This document shows, in pieces, positions 1-5,236 of a stretch of DNA of 6,721 bases (position 1 is the first letter of the stretch; each line of letters starts with the position of its first letter). The stretch comes from an uncultured Lachnospiraceae bacterium. GTDB taxonomy: Bacteria > Bacillota > Clostridia > Lachnospirales > Lachnospiraceae. The DNA lies in NCBI GenBank assembly GCA_902797705.1, contig CADBTX010000283.1, forward strand, positions 1 through 6,721, read 5' to 3'. The translations under genes were made by a program, and so were the position numbers. Under the pieces are notes generated by a model, which had not been told where the DNA came from, searched no databases, and saw only the letters and a list, made by a program, of their open reading frames with translations.

Positions 1-350
1 GCAAAGAAAAGACCCACCAGAAGAAAGACAATATAGCTGAAAATAGTAAGAAGCACGCCCATATTGGCCGCGGCATCGGATCTGTCAAACCTCTTTTCCC
101 CAAGGGAGCGGGATAAAAGTGCATTGATACCGACTCCCGTACCGCTGCCCACTGCGATCATGAGATTCTGCATGGGAAAGGCCAGGGTCACCGCCGTCAG
201 GGCGTTCTCGTCGATCCTGGCCACAAAGATGCTGTCAACAACATTATACAGCGCCTGTACCAGCATTGAGATCATCATTGGAAGTGACATGGTGATCACA
301 AGCTTTTTTACGGGCAAGGTGCCCATTTTGTTTTCTTTTCTTATATCCAT
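1..350 (-). CDS. MATE family efflux transporter, N-terminal part (3' end outside the window)
   Basis: This is the first ~116 residues of a multidrug and toxic-compound extrusion (MATE) membrane exporter; the C-terminal three quarters lie beyond the left edge. MATE proteins have about 450 residues and 12 helices and expel organic cations or drugs using Na+ or H+ gradients. Visible here are a short basic N-terminus with MGTLPVKKL, a first hydrophobic helix from about residue 18 (VITMSLPMMISMLVQALYN), then VVDSIFVARI, a second helix rich in A, V and G around GSGTGVGINALLSRSLG, and the start of a third. The pattern 'P-hydrophobic-QALYNVVDSIFV' followed by 'G.G.G.NALLSRSLG' is typical of the family. 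The ATG at 350-348 is the only sensible start, although its upstream ribosome site is weak (AAGAA). It lies 19 bp after the regulator gene on the same strand, so the two are probably co-transcribed. The substrate cannot be told from the sequence. Confidence 0.9.
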   Translation of the reverse strand, partial: MDIRKENKMGTLPVKKLVITMSLPMMISMLVQALYNVVDSIFVARIDENALTAVTLAFPMQNLMIAVGSGTGVGINALLSRSLGEKRFDRSDAAANMGVLLTIFSYIVFLLVGLFF

Positions 351-369
351 TATATTTTTCTTGATCTAT

Positions 370-744
370 TTATTCACTGACTTCAAGCTTCGCATGCCTG
401 CAAAGAGCCTGGAAGGTTTCTTCGCTGAGATCATGCTCTATCTTGCAGGCATCATCCATTGCCACATCGGGGTCCACCCCCAGCTGTATAAAGAACCTGG
501 TAAGAGTCTTATGCCTGGTGTAGATCCTGTCCGCTATCTCCATGCCTGCATCGGTAAGGACCAGCATTCCTGCGTGATCACTGGTGAGATAGCCTTTTTC
601 CTTCAGCCTTTTTGTGGAATAGGTCACGCTGGGCTTTGTGACCTTAAGGTGCTCCGCCACATCTATGGACCTGACATAGCCCTGCTTTTCCTTTATCATA
701 AGGATAGCTTCAAGATAGTCTTCCATGGTTTTTTCCACATTCAT
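370..744 (-). CDS. DtxR/MntR-family metal-dependent transcriptional regulator
   Basis: This is a 124-residue metal-sensing repressor expected to bind operator DNA as a dimer when loaded with Mn(II) or Fe(II). The winged helix-turn-helix occupies about residues 5-65 (MEDYLEAI, then DVAEHLKVTKPSVTYSTKRL as the recognition region, with the wing near GMLVLTDAG). The metal-binding and dimerisation region is about 68-124. Aligned by eye with Bacillus subtilis MntR (D8, E11, H77, E99, E102, H103), the metal positions here are D9, E12, H78, C100, E103 and H104. The E99 equivalent is therefore Cys, as in DtxR (C102), while D9 is MntR-like. There is no C-terminal SH3-like domain, and the protein is about 18 residues shorter than MntR. 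The start at 744 is chosen because AAGGAG (760-755) sits 10 nt upstream; the open frame continues to 801, but those extra residues do not resemble the family. It is the first gene of a probable operon with the MATE gene. Autoregulation is plausible but unproven. Confidence 0.9.
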   Translation of the reverse strand: MNVEKTMEDYLEAILMIKEKQGYVRSIDVAEHLKVTKPSVTYSTKRLKEKGYLTSDHAGMLVLTDAGMEIADRIYTRHKTLTRFFIQLGVDPDVAMDDACKIEHDLSEETFQALCRHAKLEVSE

Positions 745-754
745 ATCAAAATAA

Positions 755-760
755 CTCCTT
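755..760 (-). promoter_or_regulatory. Ribosome binding site that fixes the start of the DtxR/MntR-like gene
   Basis: AAGGAG on the minus strand, ten bases before the ATG at 744-742. It decides against the longer in-frame extension to 801, which has no comparable site and adds residues unlike the family. Confidence 0.7.
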
Positions 761-791
761 ATTGAAGATACCCCTCTCCGGAGGCGCAAAC

Positions 792-807
792 TACGGCTCA
801 TACCGTA
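792..807 (-). promoter_or_regulatory. Inverted repeat in the leader of the DtxR/MntR-like gene (possible operator or hairpin)
   Basis: TACGG and CCGTA flank a six-base spacer. The symmetry extends to AAA and TTT on the outside if one base is bulged. It lies just downstream of a candidate extended -10 (822-817), where a repressor site could block transcription and where an RNA hairpin could also form. It does not match the classic DtxR or MntR operator sequences as I know them, so the autoregulation idea is only inference. Confidence 0.3.
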
Positions 808-816
808 TTTCGCTAC

Positions 817-845
817 ATCATATCACAAACAAAAATATATTTAAA
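817..845 (-). promoter_or_regulatory. Candidate promoter for the regulator-MATE operon (proximal)
   Basis: The minus strand has TATGAT at 822-817, preceded directly by TGA (an extended -10), with a weak -35 (TTTAAA) 17 bp further upstream. Transcription would start near 810, giving a leader of about 65 nt before the regulator ATG. Confidence 0.4.
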
Positions 846-878
846 CCGGAATTAAAAATCTTTAACAGGAGTTTTATA

Positions 879-909
879 ATTATATCATCTTAAGAAAATC
901 TTTCGTCCA
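879..909 (-). promoter_or_regulatory. Candidate promoter for the regulator-MATE operon (distal)
   Basis: A perfect TATAAT lies at 884-879 on the minus strand with TGA directly before it (an extended -10). The -35 is poor: TGGACG at 19 bp spacing is the best match. It overlaps a small AT palindrome, so the TATAAT may partly reflect base composition. Confidence 0.35.
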
Positions 910-945
910 TAGACACAAACCGTTTTCAAACTCAACTTATTTTTG

Positions 946-1002
946 TCACAGTTTCCCTGTATCATTTGTATCATACAAAAGAAAGTGATTAGACTTTTTC
1001 AT
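946..1002 (-). CDS. Possible 18-residue small ORF (doubtful)
   Basis: An ATG at 1002-1000 is preceded by AAAGGAG (1013-1007) with four bases between, and opens a frame of 18 codons reading MKKSNHFLLYDTNDTGKL, then TGA. The ribosome site is good though close, and the peptide starts with a lysine pair, but it has no hydrophobic segment and no family resemblance. No clear promoter stands directly in front of it. It could be a leader peptide, the decayed remnant of a gene, or chance. Confidence 0.2.
   Translation of the reverse strand: MKKSNHFLLYDTNDTGKL
965..979. promoter_or_regulatory. Perfect 15-nt inverted repeat, possible regulator binding site
   Basis: TTTGTAT and ATACAAA are exact inverse complements around a single C. 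Such short odd palindromes are typical of dimeric repressor sites. It lies about 220 bp upstream of the regulator ATG, far from the better promoter candidates, and inside the doubtful small ORF. No cognate regulator can be named. Confidence 0.25.
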
Positions 1003-1034
1003 AACTCTCCTTTAAAAGAAATATTTACTCTCCC

Positions 1035-1062
1035 AAAGCCCTCGGTGAAAGCCGGGGGCTTT
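1035..1062 (-). terminator. Terminator-like hairpin after the thiT-amr-capF-like operon
   Basis: AAAGCCC, then a T that can pair by wobble, then CGG form an 11-bp stem with CCG-G-GGGCTTT across a six-base loop (1046-1051). Read on the minus strand it lies about 105 bp after the CapF-like stop codon and is the only strong simple stem between that gene and the regulator unit. The T-run after the stem is short on both strands (TTTT on plus, only the TTT of the stem on minus), so its strength and direction are uncertain. Confidence 0.5.
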
Positions 1063-1091
1063 TGATGTGGGGACGGGCCTGACTTCTGATC

Positions 1092-1147
1092 AAGGCTTCC
1101 CCCTTGCAAGGGGGAAGCTGTCGGCGGAACGCCGACTGATGAGGGTC
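1092..1147. repeat. GC-rich double-hairpin element resembling a dispersed clostridial intergenic repeat
   Basis: Two stem-loops stand side by side. The first, at 1095-1118, is a perfect 24-base palindrome with 12-base arms (GCTTCCCCCTTG and its complement). The second, at 1120-1136, has GTCGGCG and CGCCGAC around GAA. They are flanked by AAG before and TGATGAGGG after. From memory, this layout (CTTCCCC palindrome, then GTCGGCG hairpin, then CTGATGAGGG) matches short non-coding repeats scattered through many Clostridia genomes; only one copy lies in this window, so its repetitive nature is not shown here. It sits between the operon end and the terminator-like hairpin, has no coding content, and could also act as a transcript 3'-end structure. 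Confidence 0.6.
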
Positions 1148-1167
1148 GGGTCTCCCTTAAGGCATAC

Positions 1168-2112
1168 CTACGCCCGGTTCACCACCTCAAAGAATGTGTC
1201 CGGTTTTTGGGGATCGAAGGACTCATTGGCGAACATTACAGTCACCAGATCTTTATCCTTCTCAAGATTTGTGATACTGTGTGTATAACCGGGAAGCATT
1301 ATGACCGCCCTCATATCCTCTCCACGGACATCAAAGCTTATGACCTTATCGCCGCCTATCTCCCGCTCCTCAATAAGACCGTGGCCGCTTACCACTACGA
1401 AGATCTCCCACTTGGTATTATGCCAGTGCTGTCCCCTGGTGACCCCGGGTTTTGCAATGTTTATGGAGACCTGGCCGTTAGAGCGGGTTTTGAAGAGTTC
1501 ACTGAAAACTCCCCTGTTATCTATGTTCATATTTACCGGATATGAGATCCTGTTCTCCGGAAGAAATGAAAGATAGAGGGAAAAGAGCTTATATGAAAAG
1601 CTGCCCTCCGGCATATCGTGAATAAACAAGGTGTCCTGCAGCTTACTGTATGAAGAAAGTTCTTCCGCGACAGAATCCAGCGTCACCTTATAGGTCAGGG
1701 GAAAGGCCCCGTCCCTTCCCTTCGGCTGTCCCTCTAAAAGATCCAGTATCTCCTCAATAAGATCTTCCACAAAAAGGATCTCCACCACTTCCCCGCTTTC
1801 AAAGGAAGGAAAAGGCTGCCCTGAAGCCGCGGCCTCGCAGATCTTTTTTATAAGTGAATCCGTCTCATCCCATTTCCCCACCACAAGGGGAATACGGTAA
1901 TCATGGGTTTTTCCGGAGATATTGACGGAAATCTTTTTGTCACAGTCAGAAAGTGAAGGAATAAGGATCTCCACCTCTCCTCCTTTTTCCGGAGAAACAC
2001 GGCTTATGGAAAGAGCGGTACGGCTCCTGTTCCGTCCGTCGGAAATCGCTCGCAGGTTTTCGATCAGATTTTTCTTTATAAAATTATCTTCTCCGATACA
2101 AGAGATCTTCAT
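1168..2112 (-). CDS. CapF-like protein: shrunken SDR half plus intact C-terminal cupin
   Basis: This protein resembles CapF/WbjC, the two-domain enzyme of UDP-N-acetyl-L-fucosamine synthesis for capsules: an N-terminal NAD(P)-binding short-chain reductase and a C-terminal cupin epimerase. Using the ATG at 2112 it has 314 residues, against about 370 for CapF. The cupin (about 195-310) is well kept: NIDNRGVFSE, HWHNTKWE with likely metal ligands H229, H231 and E236, then GYTH with H278, and FDPQKPDTFF near the end. The reductase half is degraded. The glycine motif reads GEDNFIKKNL (only the first of the three glycines), roughly 60 central residues that would carry the catalytic Tyr/Lys are missing, and only later blocks survive (VVGKW 77-81, YKVTL, YLSFLP). 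A TTG at 2121 overlapping the amrS stop is an alternative start with a better-placed GAAGGG; the ATG fits the family N-terminus (MKI). It is the last gene of the operon. No other capsule gene is visible, so its role is unknown. Confidence 0.8.
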   Translation of the reverse strand: MKISCIGEDNFIKKNLIENLRAISDGRNRSRTALSISRVSPEKGGEVEILIPSLSDCDKKISVNISGKTHDYRIPLVVGKWDETDSLIKKICEAAASGQPFPSFESGEVVEILFVEDLIEEILDLLEGQPKGRDGAFPLTYKVTLDSVAEELSSYSKLQDTLFIHDMPEGSFSYKLFSLYLSFLPENRISYPVNMNIDNRGVFSELFKTRSNGQVSINIAKPGVTRGQHWHNTKWEIFVVVSGHGLIEEREIGGDKVISFDVRGEDMRAVIMLPGYTHSITNLEKDKDLVTVMFANESFDPQKPDTFFEVVNRA

Positions 2113-2117
2113 AGGTC

Positions 2118-2948
2118 TCAAACATTCCCTTCGTAAACGTATTTAAGTCTTTCCCGGGCTATGTCCGAGAGAGCGTAGATAAGACCCGGGTCTGTGGCCC
2201 CTCTGTCCGTCATATTATAGCGCGGGAAGAACCTGGAGATATGATAGGGTATCTCATTATCCAGGGCTGCTATCCAGGAAACCAGTTCCCTTATCTCCTC
2301 TTCACTGTCATTGACCCCGGGAACCACAAGGGTTGTGATCTCCATATGGCAGTTCTTTGAGGCTTCCTCTATAAAATCCAGGGTCTCCTTCAGATCCCCC
2401 TTAAGCACTTCCCTGTAGGTCTTTTCGGAAAATGATTTTAAGTCTATGTTCATGGCGTCGATAAAGGGAAGTATCTCCCGCAGCACTTTTTTTCCCGCCG
2501 TGCCGTTTGAAACCAGCACATTCTTCATCCCCGCCTCATGTATGAGCTTCGCCGTATCCCGCACAAACTCATATCCCACCAAAGCTTCGTTATAGGTATA
2601 GGCCACGCCTATGTTGCCGTTTTCCCTTTCATCAAGGGCGATCTCAAGTATCCTTTCAGGGCTCACCCTGCTGAAATCCTTCCACTCTTCCCTGTCGCCG
2701 ATCTGCGAGATCTCATGATTCTGACAGAAAGGGCAGCGGAGATTGCAGCCATAGGACCCGAGGGACAGGATATAGCTACCCGGGAAAAATCTGTTCAAAG
2801 GCTTTTTTTCTATGGGATCAAGGGCTATGGAGGTGATGACGCCGTAATTTTCGGGCTTTATCACGCCTCCGGTATTTCTTCTTGCCCTGCAGTATCCGAG
2901 CTGTCCTTCTTTTAGATCACAGTGGCGAAAGCAAACCTCACATTTCAA
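2118..2948 (-). CDS. amrS: AmmeMemoRadiSam system radical SAM enzyme
   Basis: A 276-residue radical S-adenosylmethionine enzyme, related to pyruvate formate-lyase activating enzymes, that co-occurs with AMMECR1 and MEMO proteins. The [4Fe-4S] motif is C68-x3-C72-x2-C75 within GCNLRCPFCQNHEIS. Preceding it is the block VITSIALDPIEKKPLNRFFPG (residues 37-57, with one YG before) that is characteristic of this subfamily. The N-terminus holds four further cysteines (C3, C6, C10, C20), which may form a second metal site. After the barrel come SNGTAGK, MNIDLKSF and PGVNDSEEEI, then YHISRFFPRYNMTDRG. The protein stops at YVYEGNV; as I recall many family members continue with a cysteine-rich tail, so this is a short form. 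The start is TTG at 2948, supported by GAGGTG six bases upstream; the nearby ATG is out of frame. It follows amrBA by three bases and overlaps or abuts the CapF-like gene. The physiological substrate is not known. Confidence 0.93.
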   Translation of the reverse strand: MKCEVCFRHCDLKEGQLGYCRARRNTGGVIKPENYGVITSIALDPIEKKPLNRFFPGSYILSLGSYGCNLRCPFCQNHEISQIGDREEWKDFSRVSPERILEIALDERENGNIGVAYTYNEALVGYEFVRDTAKLIHEAGMKNVLVSNGTAGKKVLREILPFIDAMNIDLKSFSEKTYREVLKGDLKETLDFIEEASKNCHMEITTLVVPGVNDSEEEIRELVSWIAALDNEIPYHISRFFPRYNMTDRGATDPGLIYALSDIARERLKYVYEGNV

Positions 2949-2951
2949 AGC

Positions 2952-4343
2952 TCACACCTCATGCCTCGTAACCTCAAAGCGCTCCAGCCTGACATCCTTA
3001 TCTGAAACCGGGATCCCGGCCTTCTGCTTTGCAATGGCTATCTGCTCTTCCACGGTGTCCACCCCCTCCAGGTTCGGAAGGAGAAGGCCCCTCTTCATTC
3101 CTTTGGTCACGATGACCCCGTATCTCTTAACGTCCAGCTCATCCTCGGAATCGATCTCCTCCGGATCATCCAGGATATCAACACTGATCTCAAGTAAAGG
3201 AAGTTCATCCGGCCTCACCCGTGAAAACCTGGGGTCCCTGGTGGAAGCACTGATGGCGTTATTTATTATCTCTTCTGCGATATTATCACATACGGGAAGG
3301 ATGGTGCCGATGCAGCCCCTGAGGGCCCCCTCCTTATGAAGGGACACAAAGGCTCCGGCCCTTTTTGACAGCATCTCCTCCGGAAGGGAGGAGGGCGTCT
3401 TTATTACCCTGCCCTCTCTGATATAAGTCTCTATCGTATTTCTCGCAAGGGAGATATAGGCGTCCTCTGCCTTTTTTCGCATTTCCATTTTATTCTGCTG
3501 ATCCATATACCACTTATCCATGAAGGCTCTGGAATCATCCTCACCCTCAGCTAAGAAGGTGCAGATCCCGTAGCCCACTCCCGTCACATCCTGATGGGAA
3601 AGTTTTTCTATCTTTAGCCCGGTCCTGTCAAAAGCTCCGGCCATTATGACAAAGGAGCGGTGTCCGCATTCCGCGGCATCTTCAAGGAGTGCGGGGTCAA
3701 AATCAAATAAGCGGTCAAAATCTCCGCTCCCCATGACATCCATGATCTTTTCGTCGTACTCAGGGCCTCTGGGATCAAAGCCGTAGGGTCCGGAAGCCTG
3801 TAATTTATGGGACAGGTCGCCGCTTGCAACATATACCACTCTTCTGTCCAGCTCAGAAGCCGCTTTCTTTATCATCATCCCCAGGCGGTAGTGTTCTGTC
3901 ATGGAGATTCCGGATATCCCAAGCCTCACAAGCTTAAAATCACTGTATTTCTTTAATATAAAATACAGGGGCACCATGGTACCGTGATCCAGTTCCGGAC
4001 TCCGTTCTCCCATGGTACCCGCAGGAAAGCTGACTTCATCGCAGAGCTCAATGATACGGTCCCGAAGAGCCGTATCATAGTCCACATTCATCCCCGCTTC
4101 CGGGGCATTAAATTTTCTGAGGTCGCCCCCTGCGCTGTCGCCGGGACAGATATGAAGGTAATCCCCGTACATCACCACATGGGGAGATGACAGAACAATG
4201 GTGTCCGGCTTCAGCTCCGCCACGAATTCCGCGGCCTTTTCATAGGCCCTTGTGGTTTCAGTTATCACTCTTTCTTCGCCTCTTCCCACCTCGGGAACGA
4301 TGAGAGGCGGGTGAGGCACCATGATCCCCCCGACGATAGCCAT
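2952..4343 (-). CDS. amrBA: Fused AmmeMemoRadiSam proteins B and A: MEMO/LigB-like domain plus AMMECR1 domain
   Basis: A 463-residue two-domain protein. Residues 1 to about 265 form a MEMO/class III extradiol dioxygenase-like (LigB) domain: VPHPP with H11, SPH with H55, LDHG at 118-121, SGDLSH with H179, and ECGH at 225-228. H11 and H55 match the iron-ligand histidines of LigB-type enzymes, so metal binding is likely. A charged linker (about 266-292) leads to an AMMECR1 domain (about 293-463) with the signature LRGCIG at 341-346, then STRDPRFSRV and a VIVTKG.KRGLLLP block. In many genomes the two halves are separate genes (amrB, amrA); here they are one polypeptide, which implies that they act together. 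The ATG at 4343 has GAAGGAG eight bases upstream. The gene is 34 bp after thiT with no terminator between. The system's reaction is not established; family membership is clear. Confidence 0.95.
   Translation of the reverse strand: MAIVGGIMVPHPPLIVPEVGRGEERVITETTRAYEKAAEFVAELKPDTIVLSSPHVVMYGDYLHICPGDSAGGDLRKFNAPEAGMNVDYDTALRDRIIELCDEVSFPAGTMGERSPELDHGTMVPLYFILKKYSDFKLVRLGISGISMTEHYRLGMMIKKAASELDRRVVYVASGDLSHKLQASGPYGFDPRGPEYDEKIMDVMGSGDFDRLFDFDPALLEDAAECGHRSFVIMAGAFDRTGLKIEKLSHQDVTGVGYGICTFLAEGEDDSRAFMDKWYMDQQNKMEMRKKAEDAYISLARNTIETYIREGRVIKTPSSLPEEMLSKRAGAFVSLHKEGALRGCIGTILPVCDNIAEEIINNAISASTRDPRFSRVRPDELPLLEISVDILDDPEEIDSEDELDVKRYGVIVTKGMKRGLLLPNLEGVDTVEEQIAIAKQKAGIPVSDKDVRLERFEVTRHEV
2955..2960 (-). 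promoter_or_regulatory. Ribosome binding site supporting the TTG start of amrS
   Basis: GAGGTG is formed by the last two sense codons of the amrBA gene (GAG GTG, before TGA). It lies six bases before the TTG at 2948-2946. This supports a rare start codon and suggests translational coupling of amrS to amrBA. Confidence 0.65.
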
Positions 4344-4377
4344 ATGATTAACTCCTTCCGACCATGCATACAGAAAC

Positions 4378-5064
4378 TTATGCGGTCTTTACCACAGTCT
4401 CCCCCTCAGTAGCCAGGATCTTTACCCTGTTCAGTGCTTTTGACACTGCCGGGATCATCAGCAGTAAAGCGGTGATCCCCGCTTCAGCAAATATATAAGC
4501 ACCGTTATAGGTAAAGGAATAGATGGCGGGATTCATTCCCTCCGGAGCATAGTCCCCAAAGAAAATGAAGCCTGACAGGAAGGCAAACACAAATCTTCCG
4601 ATCACTCCTATTATATACCCTTTTACCATACCGTGCTTTGCTTCATGGAAAATTCCGGAAAGCCCAAGTGCACCGAAGGCAAATATATAATCACAGAATA
4701 CCTGGGGTACGCTCAAGATATAGGGATCCACTACGAGCTGCAGGAGTCCGTAAGCGAGAGCCGCCGTGATACCCGTACGGAGTCCGTACCAGTAGCCGAT
4801 AAGGGTTATAAAAAACATGGAGAAAAAGGTGACGGATCCTCCCATAGGCATATGTATTATCTTAATGAATGATGTTACATAGGCGAGGGCCATAGCCATG
4901 GCGGCAAATACCATTCTCCTGGTACCGGTCTTTACCTTATCCGTCGAAGAAGTGAAATAGCTGGCAATGACAAGACATACCAGCATGAGCAGGATGAGGA
5001 GGGTGTAGCCCGCCCCGGTCAATACGTAACTTCCGTCCTCTGTGAGTGTTGCAAAAAATGACAT
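4378..5064 (-). CDS. thiT: Thiamine transporter S-component ThiT (ECF type)
   Basis: This is the substrate-binding membrane subunit of an energy-coupling-factor importer for thiamine; the shared ATPase and EcfT subunits are not in this window. It has 228 residues. The ThiT core starts near residue 50, with hydrophobic helices at about 51-70, 77-92, 98-113, 122-140, 148-170 and 182-208. Blocks typical of ThiT are PQVFCDY (120-126), FFGDYAPEGMNP (168-179) and YSFTYNGAYI (182-191), where the aromatic and Asn residues line the thiamine pocket in the known family structure. Before the core there is an extra hydrophobic segment at about 13-36, which the roughly 180-190-residue ThiT proteins lack. 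The ATG at 5064 has AAGGAGGT with seven T bases between. The TPP riboswitch directly upstream independently supports a thiamine role. Confidence 0.95.
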   Translation of the reverse strand: MSFFATLTEDGSYVLTGAGYTLLILLMLVCLVIASYFTSSTDKVKTGTRRMVFAAMAMALAYVTSFIKIIHMPMGGSVTFFSMFFITLIGYWYGLRTGITAALAYGLLQLVVDPYILSVPQVFCDYIFAFGALGLSGIFHEAKHGMVKGYIIGVIGRFVFAFLSGFIFFGDYAPEGMNPAIYSFTYNGAYIFAEAGITALLLMIPAVSKALNRVKILATEGETVVKTA

Positions 5065-5071
5065 AAAAAAA

Positions 5072-5119
5072 CCTCCTTGTGAAAAAATACGGAGGGGTAA
5101 AATGACATCATAAGATGTC
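5072..5119 (-). promoter_or_regulatory. Expression platform of the TPP riboswitch and thiT ribosome site
   Basis: After the aptamer the RNA has a small hairpin, GACATC-TTAT-GATGTC (5119-5104), then CCCCTCC (anti-ribosome-site, CCTCC at 5095-5091), an AT-rich spacer, and AAGGAGG (5078-5072). CCTCC can pair with GGAGG and hide the ribosome site, pointing to translational control. The first hairpin is followed only by ATTTTA, which makes a weak intrinsic terminator. The partner that would release the ribosome site without ligand was not identified. Confidence 0.55.
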
Positions 5120-5216
5120 TGCTTTCCTACGCCGGCATTATCCGGTTCAGGTTAAAGGGTCCCAGCAGGTACGGTATCGCCCGTTCCGCCGGTTCTCAGC
5201 GAAAGCTCCCCCAGCG
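5120..5216 (-). promoter_or_regulatory. TPP riboswitch (THI element)
   Basis: The aptamer binds thiamine pyrophosphate and lowers expression of the gene behind it. On the minus strand it has GGGGGAGC (5212-5205), a short AGC-TTTC-GCT stem, the conserved CTGAGA (5199-5194), ACCC (5160-5157), AACCTGA (5153-5147), and GGATAATGCC followed by GCGTAGGAAA (5143-5123), in the canonical order. Between CTGAGA and ACCC is an additional stem (a P3a-like arm): CCGGC with GCTGG enclosing ACGG/CCGT, about 30 nt in all. The outermost stem is short (GCT with AGC). It lies about 55 bases upstream of the thiT ATG. Confidence 0.95.
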
Positions 5217-5236
5217 TCTCTTGAGTTTCAGCGTAT

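Larger units (their letters stand above)
823..1034. other. AT-rich intergenic stretch without a convincing gene
   Basis: This part of the 423-bp gap between the regulator and the CapF-like gene is much more AT-rich than the coding DNA around it. No ORF of recognisable family was found on either strand. Besides the distal promoter candidate it contains a perfect odd palindrome at 965-979 (TTTGTAT, C, ATACAAA), a direct repeat TGTATCAT at 958-965 and 967-974, and a possible 18-codon minus-strand ORF at 946-1002. Confidence 0.5.

Noticed and set aside
64..765. Plus-strand open frame of 233 codons
   Set aside because: It lies antisense to the MATE and DtxR/MntR-like genes, whose proteins show clear family motifs; the plus-strand translation resembles nothing and has no ribosome site.
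745..801. Longer start for the DtxR/MntR-like gene at 801
   Set aside because: The extra 19 residues cross a palindrome and a ribosome site and do not resemble the family N-terminus; the ATG at 744 is better placed.
1067..1288. Plus-strand open frame of 73 codons across the repeat element
   Set aside because: It reads through two hairpins into the antisense of the CapF-like gene; no ribosome site and no family resemblance.
2538..2915. Plus-strand open frame of 125 codons
   Set aside because: Antisense to amrS, whose radical SAM motif and family blocks are unmistakable.
3974..4019. Ten-base direct repeat CCATGGTACC at 3974-3983 and 4010-4019
   Set aside because: It lies in frame inside the amrBA gene, 36 bases apart, and simply encodes the repeated residues Gly-Thr-Met of the metal-site region; coding constraint explains it.
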